From: CAWBRT01 sp963832785
GTDB taxonomy: Bacteria; Acidobacteriota; Terriglobia; Terriglobales; Acidobacteriaceae
DNA length: 64,000 nt
Assembly: GCA_963832785.1 (NCBI GenBank)
Contig: CAWHVF010000005.1
Location: forward strand, 2,356,001-2,420,000
Direction of reading: 5' to 3'
Shown here piece after piece: positions 7,584 through 15,927 of this stretch (position 1 is its first letter; each line of letters starts with the position of its first letter). A program made the translations under genes and the position numbers. A model generated the notes under the pieces. The model had not been told where the DNA came from. It was given only the letters and a program-made list of their open reading frames with translations, and did not search any database.

Positions 7584-8828
7584 CTATTTCGTCAACCGGA
7601 GCAGAATGTCCCGGGCAACTGTATCGAAAGCCGCGTTCAGATCAGCCACGCACGTAGTCCCCGGGCAATAAGACGCGATGATGGCTATCCCCTGTGGCGT
7701 GCTGGAATTGTAGGTGGGGCTGGCGGGGTCGTTGGCAATCTGCTGCAGGAAGGTGGTGCTGACCTTGTCACCGAGCCCGATAGCGTAAATGACTACGTTA
7801 TTGCTGCGCATGGTGTTGGCCAACTGAATGGCGCGGTACATGGCGTCGTTGGCGATATTGGCTTGCCCGGTGCTGGTGGGCGTTAGCTGCCCCGAGTTCC
7901 CGGGCTGCTGCGCGGGGAACTTGGTGGAATTGCAGGAGGGATACTGGGACGGATAGGGATTGGTGGGGTACCAGAAGCTGATGCCGCTGCACCAGCCGAC
8001 GGCAGCTTCGGGAGGAGCGCAGCCGCCATAATTGATCGGATTGGGAGAGCAGCTCAACACGTCGAGGTTGGTGTTGGCCCAGCCATCGGTAAAGAACACC
8101 ACCACTTTCAACATGCTCGATGAAGCCGTGTTCTCCTGGCTTTGCGCCAACAACAGCCCGCCCTGGGCATACGTCCCGCCGGTGTAGTTGAAGCCGCTGA
8201 CCGTGCTGTTAATGGTGGAGGTGAAGTTGTGCTGCATGCTCACATCGAGCTTAGAGTCAGAGGCGAAACTGGCCAGGGCCACCTGGTCGAGCGTGTCGCT
8301 GAAATTTGACAGGAAGGTCTGGACGGCGGTGGGCAGCGCCTGGTATCCACCGTTCAGTTTCATCGAACCCGAGCGGTCCAGGACCAGTGTCATAGCCACG
8401 TTGGCGCGCGTTGCCTGGGCCGTGTCGCTGACCGCCAGGGTCGTGAACTGCGGAAGAATCTTGGCAAAAAACGTGTTGACGGCGGTCGATGCGGTGACGT
8501 TGATCTGCATGAGGCCGGTGGTGGGGTCCGTCTGCCAGGTAATGGTGGGGACGGGCATGCTGACATCGCGGCCTGACGACTTGTAGTTGGCGGTAAAGGT
8601 GCTCAAAGCGATGTTCGCCGCCGCTGCCTGCCCCTGAGGAAGGTTGCGCATGCCCGCCAGGGCCGCGGCATCCACTGCCTTGGAGAGGTTCGCCTTGGTA
8701 ACGTAGGCATAGCCCAGGTCAATTGCCAGGGCGGAGAACAGGATAAGAATCAGCATCGATGCCGCCAGCATCGGCAGCACCTGCCCGTGTTCGTTCCGGC
8801 TGCTTTTTCCTCTGCGAAAATCCTTCAC
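7584..8828 (-). CDS. tadG: TadG-like pilus protein with von Willebrand factor A domain
   Basis: A 414-aa protein with an N-terminal TadG-type membrane anchor (QVLPMLAASMLILILFSALAIDLG, residues 16-39) and a C-terminal vWA domain. The metal-site motif DRSGSM starts at about residue 151. The vWA domain has an insertion rich in Pro, Ser, Tyr and Cys (around residues 255-315, with several Cys residues that could form disulfides). TadG is an envelope component of the Tad machine. The start is GTG 8828 with AGGAG seven bases upstream. The 14-nt spacing to the upstream tadE gene implies cotranscription. Confidence 0.88.
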   Translation of the reverse strand: MKDFRRGKSSRNEHGQVLPMLAASMLILILFSALAIDLGYAYVTKANLSKAVDAAALAGMRNLPQGQAAAANIALSTFTANYKSSGRDVSMPVPTITWQTDPTTGLMQINVTASTAVNTFFAKILPQFTTLAVSDTAQATRANVAMTLVLDRSGSMKLNGGYQALPTAVQTFLSNFSDTLDQVALASFASDSKLDVSMQHNFTSTINSTVSGFNYTGGTYAQGGLLLAQSQENTASSSMLKVVVFFTDGWANTNLDVLSCSPNPINYGGCAPPEAAVGWCSGISFWYPTNPYPSQYPSCNSTKFPAQQPGNSGQLTPTSTGQANIANDAMYRAIQLANTMRSNNVVIYAIGLGDKVSTTFLQQIANDPASPTYNSSTPQGIAIIASYCPGTTCVADLNAAFDTVARDILLRLTK

Positions 8829-8842
8829 TTCACTTCTCCTGC

Positions 8843-9391
8843 TCAGAAATACGCCGCGTCATACAACTGCGACGGCATGACAAAATTCAACAGCGCTCCG
8901 ATGGGTGTAACCGGCTGGAACGAATAGAAAATCTCCGTGACATACAGTGTCTGGTTCGGCTGGGGGATGGGCGGCGTGGTTACCGGCAGAGTGACGGTTT
9001 TCCCGTTCATCTGCCCCACCAGGCTGCTGGCAGTAATACTGCATTGCGACGCCTGGGCGGTGATCTTGTTGGCGCCCGCGGTGTTCTGGACCGAGGTAAT
9101 GATCACGCACCCGGAGGTGTTCAAATTTAAAGTGGAAGATGCCGCAACCACCTGGCTGGCGGCAGTCGCCAAGGCGACACCCCGGGAGGCCATGTTCGAG
9201 CCTTCCCGGGCAAGATGTGACATCGTCTGTTTGGCGTAAATGGCGCGAGCGAAATCGATCACTCCAAAGGCGAAGATCATCAGCAGCGTCGCCCCCAGGG
9301 CGAACTCCACCAGCGCCTGGCCAGATGCCCCCCGCAGCCGGCAAAAACCGCCGGCCTTACCTGTTAAATCATTTCGCCGTGATGCTGACAT
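8843..9391 (-). CDS. tadE: TadE-like pseudopilin (second copy)
   Basis: A 182-aa TadE-family protein. Residues 23-47 carry the class III prepilin-like sequence GQALVEFALGATLLMIFAFGVIDF: Gly-Gln, then Glu five residues on, then a hydrophobic helix. The periplasmic part contains two Cys residues. The reading frame opens at 9433, but ATG 9391 has AGAGGAGA directly upstream. The gene begins 10 nt after the stop of the other TadE gene. TadE pseudopilins are processed by the TadV peptidase and are needed for fibre assembly. Confidence 0.88.
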   Translation of the reverse strand: MSASRRNDLTGKAGGFCRLRGASGQALVEFALGATLLMIFAFGVIDFARAIYAKQTMSHLAREGSNMASRGVALATAASQVVAASSTLNLNTSGCVIITSVQNTAGANKITAQASQCSITASSLVGQMNGKTVTLPVTTPPIPQPNQTLYVTEIFYSFQPVTPIGALLNFVMPSQLYDAAYF

Positions 9392-9401
9392 CCAGTCTCC
9401 T

Positions 9402-9995
9402 CTAGTTTGTGTTTGCCGGCGGGAAAGGTTCATTCATGAAGGTGGAGCTGACCGTAAAGTTATATGTGCCGTTGGGGAAAAAACGCCCAATGATCGGAGT
9501 TATCAACTGCATGCTGGTGGAGAGTGAGACGGTTACAATATCCCCCGGCCCTCCGGCATTGCCGCTGCCTCCGTGCTGGCTCGAAATGCTGATGCCGCTG
9601 AAGTTGACCCCCGGCGCCGCTTGCTCCGCCGCCTGGATGATCGAAGCCACCCGGGAAAGATTCTGCCCGGGGTTGTTCGGATCTGGCGCGTGGTTCCCCG
9701 TCACCGCGTACCGCCCGGCCTGCTGCACCGCGTTCTGCAACATCATCTGCAGATAGAACAGGTGCCCGAAATCGACGACCGCGAAGATCAGCATCAACAC
9801 CACGGGCAGGACAAAAGCAAATTCCAGCAGGGTTTGCCCGCGCATGGACTTGAACCTGCCCCGCGGAATGAGCGCCAGGCCGGTTTTTTCTCTTCCTAGA
9901 TGCTGCCCGCATGGTTTCCCAGCTTTGTTGCCGTCGCCTGTTGCAGAGCCAGTGAGCGACCGTGACTCCGCTTGCGAAAGACCTGGCACGTTCAT
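9402..9995 (-). CDS. tadE: TadE-like pseudopilin (first copy)
   Basis: TadE-family protein whose core reads GQTLLEFAFVLPVVLMLIFA, the processing site plus hydrophobic helix, preceded by basic residues (PRGRFKS). The periplasmic domain is rich in Asn and Gly. The start is uncertain: ATG 9995 gives 197 aa with a 50-residue polar leader and a GGA-type binding site, whereas ATG 9845 (147 aa) would start right at the processing motif with little positive charge. I use 9995. The reading frame continues upstream antisense to other signals but has no coding similarity there. It follows the DUF362 gene by 61 nt. Confidence 0.82.
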   Translation of the reverse strand: MNVPGLSQAESRSLTGSATGDGNKAGKPCGQHLGREKTGLALIPRGRFKSMRGQTLLEFAFVLPVVLMLIFAVVDFGHLFYLQMMLQNAVQQAGRYAVTGNHAPDPNNPGQNLSRVASIIQAAEQAAPGVNFSGISISSQHGGSGNAGGPGDIVTVSLSTSMQLITPIIGRFFPNGTYNFTVSSTFMNEPFPPANTN

Positions 9996-10056
9996 AGAGT
10001 CCATCATCCTTACCCGTGGTCCGTGGACCGGCATGGTGTGCACAGTCGGATACACC

Positions 10057-11028
10057 TCAAGCCGTTTTCCCGCCCGCATGAGTGGTTTCGTGCAGGTTGA
10101 GTTCCAAATCGCACGCGGGCTCAACCAAATGGCTGAAGTCATCGAGGACGGCGAATGGCGTGCGCACGCTGGCGATGCTTTCCCCAAACTGTTGGATCTT
10201 GTCTGGCTGGATGTGTCCGAGCAGGCTTCCCGCCTGCAGAAGATATCTGACCTTTTCGGGACGCAACCCCATGACGCGACAGCAGGTAGCGTCAACGGCA
10301 ACCGGGTCGTCGCCCATAATCAATACCCCGGGAGCCTTGGGCTCTCCCTGCACCGGGCCGTTCCCCTCCATGCCGATGATTCCATCGACTATGGCGAAGT
10401 CCGGCCTTACCGTGCCGTTGATATCCAGGATGGAGTTGTCGATACCGGCCCAATGCAAAATATTCTTCGGCCACCCATAGCAACTACCCGGCACCACGCC
10501 GAACATGTTCTTCAGGGAAAGAGTCACGCCCACCCAATGGTGCGTCTTGAGCTTGGGCATGGAGATCACGAAGTCGGCCCCGAGAAGCGTTTTGGGAAGA
10601 TAAAGCTCGCGCAAGCGGGAGGCGCGTGTCTTTAAGACCACCTTCGACACGTCGTCGACGTTCAGATCCACGAAGACATCCCTCAGGCGGCCGATGTGCT
10701 GGCGCATACGCACGGATTCGAGGATTGCCTCCGTATCGCGGTCGGTAAAAGGGCCGTCGCCGATAAGCACCGACGCCGCGCCCAGGCGTAAAAGGCTCTC
10801 CCGCGTGGCAGCGATGACGGCGGGGTGGGTATTCGTCATACCGAGCGGATCAAGCCCGCAGAGGTTGGGCTTGAGCAACACCGTCTTGCCGCGCACAGGA
10901 AGCGCGAACTCGCGCAGGGTTTCGTAGACCAGCGTCATCAGGTCCTGTTCATAGCTGGCAGCTCGCCGTATGGCCACCCGCGCATCGGGGCGTTGAAACG
11001 ACGGCAGCAGTGCGGCTTCAGTTCGCAT
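10057..11028 (-). CDS. DUF362 domain protein
   Basis: A 323-aa protein of the DUF362 family. Recognisable segments are VLLKPNLCG near residue 50, the THPAVI and GDGPF region (residues 68-93), SMPKLKTHHWVGVTLSLKNMFG (about 156-177) and the DDPVAVDATC motif (about 240-249). Many DUF362 proteins carry a C-terminal ferredoxin domain; none is seen here. The biochemical role of the family is unsettled. ATG 11028 has GGAGG ten bases upstream and lies 2 nt after the stop of the cyclase-repeat gene, so the two are coupled. A long open frame joins it to antisense sequence upstream to 11976; that extension is not a real fusion. Confidence 0.88.
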   Translation of the reverse strand: MRTEAALLPSFQRPDARVAIRRAASYEQDLMTLVYETLREFALPVRGKTVLLKPNLCGLDPLGMTNTHPAVIAATRESLLRLGAASVLIGDGPFTDRDTEAILESVRMRQHIGRLRDVFVDLNVDDVSKVVLKTRASRLRELYLPKTLLGADFVISMPKLKTHHWVGVTLSLKNMFGVVPGSCYGWPKNILHWAGIDNSILDINGTVRPDFAIVDGIIGMEGNGPVQGEPKAPGVLIMGDDPVAVDATCCRVMGLRPEKVRYLLQAGSLLGHIQPDKIQQFGESIASVRTPFAVLDDFSHLVEPACDLELNLHETTHAGGKTA

Positions 11029-11030
11029 GG

Positions 11031-12086
11031 TCAAGCGGCCTCCCTGGAATCGGCGAGCCACCGCCGGTTGGAACTGGCCGCCAGGCACACCCAGGCGGTT
11101 ACCGGAATGTTCTCCAGGAGCTGAGTGCCACCGTGCAGCTCCTCGGCCCGGGGCGCCGCTGCCGGCCAGGCGCGGCCATAGGCTTCCAGGCAGAGTTGCG
11201 CCAGGGCTAGCGATGCGCGGCCGCGCACTCCCGGGAGGCTGTTTGCCAGCCAATCCAGGCTCAGCAGGTTCTCCGGGCGCCGGGCATGCTCTCTCAGGGC
11301 AAGCAGCGCCCAAACGGTCGGGATCACCAGCGGCACCCCGGCGGCCCCGTACACCAGCGGGTTGCCGGAGTTCCACCCTCCACCCGGACACATGCGGTCG
11401 TAAAGCATTGCCTCGGCGGATTGGCGGCGCCGAGTGATTTCCGGCGGAAGCAGCTCCGGCGGAGATTGATTCAGGACAATGAGCGCGATGGCGGTAGGCT
11501 CGACCCAACTGGCGGTATCCGGCGTCCATCCCCAGCCGATGAGGGAGTCGTCTTGCTGGGAGACGCGGCGGGCGGCGAACAGGCGGCCCAGCCAGCTCCG
11601 CCACCAGGCGCCAGCGCGAGGCCGGTCCTGGACCAGCCAGCGCAGGCCGGCGGCAAGTTCGTCGCGGGAATTTTTGTTGGCGAGCAAAGCCCAGCAGGCA
11701 AGCGAAGTGACGAAGCAGCCGGTTGTCTGGCCCGGCGCCGCTGGCCAGGAGCCGTCCAGCAGTTGCGCCGCGCGCAGGAACTGGAAGCCCCGCCGGCAGC
11801 TTTCGCCGGAGACTTGCGGGGGAACCTTGGCAAGCGGCCTGATTGCCGGCGTCGGCGGAGCCCAATTCAGCAGCGCCTGCAGCGCCCAGCATGTCGGTTC
11901 CACCCGGCTCTCGCAGCCGAAGCGAAATCCCCATCCGCCGTCGTGATTTTGCGCGTTGCGCAAAGCGGGAAGGCAAACCGTTTCCACCAGGCTGGCGCGC
12001 GACTGGCCGGCCACGTCCGAGGCCGGCTTTTCCGGCGCGGTCAGGCGCGCACCGGCGGCGCCCACATCAGAAGAGCCACCCAGCAT
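11031..12086 (-). CDS. Squalene/prenyltransferase-repeat (terpene-cyclase-like) protein
   Basis: A 351-aa alpha/alpha-barrel-type protein with several QW-like repeats: DGGWGFRFG near residue 49, LLDGSWPAA near 112, GWGWTPDTASWVEPTAIAL near 187 and GGGWNSGNPLVYG near 240. These match the squalene-hopene cyclase/prenyltransferase repeat family. It is about half the length of a true squalene-hopene cyclase and I cannot find the catalytic DxDD motif, so cyclase activity is doubtful. The start ATG 12086 has AGGAG nine bases upstream. It sits between the sigma-54 regulator (14-nt gap) and DUF362 (2-nt gap). Confidence 0.8.
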   Translation of the reverse strand: MLGGSSDVGAAGARLTAPEKPASDVAGQSRASLVETVCLPALRNAQNHDGGWGFRFGCESRVEPTCWALQALLNWAPPTPAIRPLAKVPPQVSGESCRRGFQFLRAAQLLDGSWPAAPGQTTGCFVTSLACWALLANKNSRDELAAGLRWLVQDRPRAGAWWRSWLGRLFAARRVSQQDDSLIGWGWTPDTASWVEPTAIALIVLNQSPPELLPPEITRRRQSAEAMLYDRMCPGGGWNSGNPLVYGAAGVPLVIPTVWALLALREHARRPENLLSLDWLANSLPGVRGRASLALAQLCLEAYGRAWPAAAPRAEELHGGTQLLENIPVTAWVCLAASSNRRWLADSREAA

Positions 12087-12100
12087 AGCCACATGCTCCT

Positions 12101-13525
12101 TTACACCACCATCCGCGTTTTTACGGGCTCGTCCATCTCCTCCAACGAGAAAGTTTCGTCCCGGCCGCGGATCTCCAGTTGCTTGATGAGGCGATGCAGG
12201 TATCCGCGCGCCACGCCCAGCCGGCGAGCCGTCTCGGCGATGTTCCAACCGGATGCCTGCAAGCTGCGCAAGACCAGCCGGCTCTTGAACTGGCGAACTT
12301 CTTCCTCGTAGAAGTTGCTGGCGGTGGCACTTACGCTCTCATCGCTGCGCAGGGCGACCGGGAAATGCTCGCAGGTGATCGTCGAGCCTTCCGACAAGAC
12401 CACGGCGCGCTGCACCACGTTTTCCAGTTCGCGCACGTTGCCGGGCCAGCGGTACTCCTCCAAAGCCTGCAGCGCCAGGCGGGAAAATCTCTTCGTGCTC
12501 TTGCCGAATTTGCCGGCGAACATCTGCAGGAAATGATGCGCCAGCAGCGGAATGTCCTCGCGGCGCTCGCGCAGCGCCGGCAGGTGCATGTGGACGACGT
12601 TGAGCCGGTAGAAAAGATCCTCGCGGAACTTGCCCTGCCGAACCATCTCCTCCAGATTGCGGTTGGTGGCGCTGACCACGCGTATGTTGACGTTGACGGT
12701 GGTGTTGCTGCCCAGGCGCTCGAAGCTGTGCAGTTGCAGCACGCGCAGCAGCTTGGGTTGCAGGCTCAGGCCGATATCGCCAACTTCGTCGAGGAAGACG
12801 GTTCCCTGGTCGGCAGCTTCCAGGCGTCCGCGGCGGTTGCCGGCGGCGCCGGTGAAGGCGCCTTTTTCGTGGCCGAAAAGCTCGTCTTCGATCAGGCTCT
12901 CCGGCAGATTGGCGCAGGAGAAGGCCACCAGCGGGCCGGCACTGCGCGAGCTCATGTGATGAATGGCACGCGCCAGCAGCTCCTTGCCGGTTCCGCTTTC
13001 GCCGGTAATGAGCACGGTCACGTCGCAGGCGGCGACTTTCTTCGCCAGGGCAAACAGCTCCTGCATGCTGGGGGCCGCGCCTATGATTCCCGGCACTCGG
13101 CCGTCGCCGGCGATGAGGCTCAGGCGTTTGAGCTGCTTTTCCGCCGACTGGGCGTGGCAGGCGCGCCGCAGGATGCGCCGCAGCTCGACAATGTTCGGCG
13201 GGTTGGGAATGGTGTCGCAGGCCCCGTGGTCCAGCACTTGGGTGATCAGGCCGCGGTCGCCTTCATCGCACAAAGCGACGATTGCCGGATCGGCATCGCT
13301 TTGCCGGATGGCGTCGATGGTTTGCAGTCCGCTCTCGGCGTCAAGGCCGGCGGTGTGCAGATCCAGAAGCACAACGTCACAGGCCTCCGGCAAAGCCGGC
13401 GTTTGCCCACACTGCCAATTGGCATGATGAGCAACAAAGCCGGCGCCCAGGGTGCGGGCAATGGCATCGGCAAGGCCAGGGTCGTTCCCAACCAGACACA
13501 CGTGTATTGTCGACTGCTCGGACAT
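12101..13525 (-). CDS. Sigma-54-dependent response regulator (NtrC type)
   Basis: A 474-aa regulator with a receiver-like domain (about 5-120), AAA+ sigma-54 activator domain (about 145-385) and a Fis-type helix-turn-helix near residues 425-455. Walker A GESGTGKE is at 175-182, the sigma-54 loop GAFTGA at 222-227 and Walker B TVFLDEVGD near 242-250; all are intact. The receiver keeps Asp55 (VVLLDLHTAG), but the usual conserved Lys is replaced (IPNPP instead of a KP pair) and the acidic pocket is reduced, so phosphorylation control may be altered. The start ATG 13525 has GGAG five bases upstream; an in-frame GTG lies at 13531. It heads the apparent Tad transcription unit. Confidence 0.92.
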   Translation of the reverse strand: MSEQSTIHVCLVGNDPGLADAIARTLGAGFVAHHANWQCGQTPALPEACDVVLLDLHTAGLDAESGLQTIDAIRQSDADPAIVALCDEGDRGLITQVLDHGACDTIPNPPNIVELRRILRRACHAQSAEKQLKRLSLIAGDGRVPGIIGAAPSMQELFALAKKVAACDVTVLITGESGTGKELLARAIHHMSSRSAGPLVAFSCANLPESLIEDELFGHEKGAFTGAAGNRRGRLEAADQGTVFLDEVGDIGLSLQPKLLRVLQLHSFERLGSNTTVNVNIRVVSATNRNLEEMVRQGKFREDLFYRLNVVHMHLPALRERREDIPLLAHHFLQMFAGKFGKSTKRFSRLALQALEEYRWPGNVRELENVVQRAVVLSEGSTITCEHFPVALRSDESVSATASNFYEEEVRQFKSRLVLRSLQASGWNIAETARRLGVARGYLHRLIKQLEIRGRDETFSLEEMDEPVKTRMVV

Positions 13526-13936
13526 CAGCACTCCAAAATCGCCAAATTGTCTTCGCTAAAAACTCCCACTGCGGAAGAGCTTGTGGCGCGGTTCGGACTT
13601 TCCACCCGGCCCCCACCTGCCGGGATTACTTATGCTGGATCGCCCGCCGGTCCTAGGGTTATGTGTACTCCGGAACTGACGGTGTAGACACCTTTGCACA
13701 TGAGAAGCCAGACTCTAGGCCCGGTGGCGATATCGTCTAAATCCAGAGTTCCTGTGGGTTTGGCTTCAGGCCGGCGCGGCGCGGCGTCGTGTTAAGAGGG
13801 GTTAAGTGGCGGGCGGGAGCCCTTGAAAGTCAATATTGTGCTAAAGGTTGGTATCGAAATTCACACTAAAAAGCGCCGACAGATAGCTTCGAAGTAACGG
13901 AGTCAGCAACACCTTTGTGGCAGTCTGAAGCGCCCC
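13526..13936. other. Noncoding gap between TonB-C-like gene and regulator
   Basis: About 410 nt with no convincing gene on either strand. I found no good GG-N10-GC sigma-54 promoter here. The short AT-rich segment near 13830-13875 could hold the promoter for the regulator, but no clear hexamer pair stands out. Confidence 0.4.
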
Positions 13937-15463
13937 CTAGTTGGCGATCAAAGACGGAATGCCGACAAGGATTTCCACTGCCACCGGCTTCCCGCCCTGC
14001 AGGGCGGGCGCGAACTTCCAGCGGTTGAAGGCAGACCAGGCGAGTTCATCCACCTCGTTTGCCATCCCCTGGTAAACCTGCAGGTTAGCGACCGAACCAT
14101 CGGCCGCGATCGAGCCCTTGAGGATGATGTTCTTAGGGGCTTTGCCGTCGCTGGTTGGCAGGCGGCGAAAGTCGAACTTTTCCATCGGGCTGGGTGGAAC
14201 CAGCGGCTCTTCGATCTGGATCATGGTCGTCCTGCCGGAAGCGGCGATGTGCCGGCTGCCCGGCTGGCCGGACGAACAGTATTGCAATATCCAATTCGCC
14301 ACCGGCATAGGCAAAAAGACGGTGTAAATCCTGGCGCATGGCAGGGCCTGGTAGACTCCCAACCCGCCCCCGCCCACCGGCCCGGAGGAGATGATCATGG
14401 CGTTCTTGCGGACATGAGGGGCGTTGACGGATACGGCATATATCAGCTTGTCATAACCTTCGGCTGCCGTGACCGGGCCTTTCAGGCTGACGGCCGTGGC
14501 TACTCCCGAATCTCCACCTCCGCCTCCACTGCCGCCGGGTCCGATTCCGCTGCTGCCGTCTCCGCCGGCGCTGATGCCAGTGCTTTCCCCACCAATGGAA
14601 GTCGCGCCGGTCCCGCTCGGCGAACCATATTGAGTGCCCGCCGGTGAAATGGAAAATTCACCAAACCTGTTGCCGGGCGGCACGACGATTTGCGCCGAGC
14701 CGGGCGCTGGGTCCGTGCTCAGCGAGAGCAGGTTCTTGCCAGGATAGCCAACCGCCGCTATTTTTGCCTCGGCCGTGGTTGCTTCAGGCGCCCGCCCTGG
14801 GGCTGGTGCCGCACCCGCGGAGGCGGCAGGCTCTGGCCGTTCGGCCTCCGGAGCCAGCTGGGCCGGCGCGGGCGGCGGTGCCGGCAGGACCGGCCGCTCG
14901 ACGGCAGGCAGTAGCGCAATCTTGATGTCCGAAACCGGCAGCGGCACAACCGGAGCAGCGATCTCCTTGGCCGCTTGCGAGGGCATCGGCCGCGGAGCCC
15001 TGGCGGAAAGATCAATAGTCTTCAGGACCGGCACCAGCGGGCTGCCGATGACGACGTTCGGGATTTTTATATCCTCTACAAGGTGGAGCTCCGGAGGAGA
15101 GCTTGGCTGGAGTATGGTCTGGTGGCTGTTGTCCGGGTGGACGGGGTTGGAAACGGCAGTGAGGCCGCCAAGGCGTGTAGTGCTCCCCAGCGCAGGTTTT
15201 TGCGGCACCGTGCCCCGGCCCGGCTCCCCGCCCGGTCCCGGCGGCGATATCCGGGCGTAAACCACGGAGCTTTTCTCGATCGGAACAACGTAGTAATTCC
15301 TGGGCCTGGTCAGAGATGGGCCTTGCAGGAGTTTAAACACTTGTAGTTGGGGGAGCAGCCCGAGCGTTACCAGCGTGGCAACATGTATCAGGAAAGAGGC
15401 AGGTATGGCAGTGCGGTAAGGATGGATCTCAAGCTGGAGGAAATGCGGCTCTTCGTTTTGCAT
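13937..15463 (-). CDS. TonB C-terminal-domain-like protein with low-complexity centre
   Basis: A 508-aa protein: one N-terminal hydrophobic segment (ASFLIHVATLVTLGLLPQL, residues 22-40), a long Pro/Ala-rich then Gly/Ser-rich middle (residues about 60-340, including a poly-Gly run), and a C-terminal TonB-like domain ending in the pattern ADGSVANLQVYQG...AWSAFNRWKFAPALQGGKPV. This fits a periplasm-spanning TonB-family or energy-transducing protein. Acidobacterial genomes carry many such proteins of unknown partner. The start ATG 15463 follows AAAGG. It is on the same strand as the Tad genes but separated by 411 nt, so a functional link is not shown. Confidence 0.78.
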   Translation of the reverse strand: MQNEEPHFLQLEIHPYRTAIPASFLIHVATLVTLGLLPQLQVFKLLQGPSLTRPRNYYVVPIEKSSVVYARISPPGPGGEPGRGTVPQKPALGSTTRLGGLTAVSNPVHPDNSHQTILQPSSPPELHLVEDIKIPNVVIGSPLVPVLKTIDLSARAPRPMPSQAAKEIAAPVVPLPVSDIKIALLPAVERPVLPAPPPAPAQLAPEAERPEPAASAGAAPAPGRAPEATTAEAKIAAVGYPGKNLLSLSTDPAPGSAQIVVPPGNRFGEFSISPAGTQYGSPSGTGATSIGGESTGISAGGDGSSGIGPGGSGGGGGDSGVATAVSLKGPVTAAEGYDKLIYAVSVNAPHVRKNAMIISSGPVGGGGLGVYQALPCARIYTVFLPMPVANWILQYCSSGQPGSRHIAASGRTTMIQIEEPLVPPSPMEKFDFRRLPTSDGKAPKNIILKGSIAADGSVANLQVYQGMANEVDELAWSAFNRWKFAPALQGGKPVAVEILVGIPSLIAN

Positions 15464-15927
15464 TTAAGCCTTTGCAGCAGTTGGGGGAGGGTATTGCAAT
15501 CCCCGGCCCGCTCCGGTTTGAGCCTGCCGGGGTCGGCGCAAAGCATCTCTGCGGCGCGGGCGCTTTGTTGCAGACGCCGAACGCCGCGTGCTTTGCGGCT
15601 GATACTGGATTTCCAAAGAGCCTGGAGCATGTTGCGAGGAACAAGCTCTAGCCATCTCCGCCGGAATTTGCAGCACGTCGTCTGCCAAGCCGGCTCTGCT
15701 GGCAAAATCAAGCAATCAATGACTGCAGCGGCCACGGCCAGCAGCCGATGTCACCAAATGAGGACGCTTGGGCTCTCCGAGTGAAATGTTTTGGTCACGG
15801 CCGAATAGCCCCGGCGACGGCGGAAGCTGGAATCCCCTTCGCAACCGCAACGCATCTACAAACGCAACGCCGTTGTTACGCCAGCAAGGGCAAAAGGCGC
15901 TGGCAGCCGCACTGACGGAAGGTCCCG
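15464..15927. other. Noncoding gap between divergent genes
   Basis: About 460 nt between the divergent TonB-C-like gene and the DUF5996 gene. Small open frames are present, but none has a plausible ribosome binding site or recognisable sequence. It presumably contains both promoters. Confidence 0.35.

Noticed and set aside
10057..11976. A 639-codon open frame that would fuse DUF362 to an upstream domain
   Set aside because: The upstream half is out of frame with the squalene-cyclase-repeat gene on the same strand and has shadow-like Arg/Pro/Ala-rich composition. The DUF362 gene has its own ATG and binding site at 11028.
11031..12086. Calling the repeat protein a squalene-hopene cyclase
   Set aside because: It is about half the required length and the catalytic DxDD motif was not found, so only the repeat family is claimed.
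13526..13936. Sigma-54 promoter for the regulator or neighbouring gene
   Set aside because: No GG-N10-GC element with acceptable flanks was found by eye.
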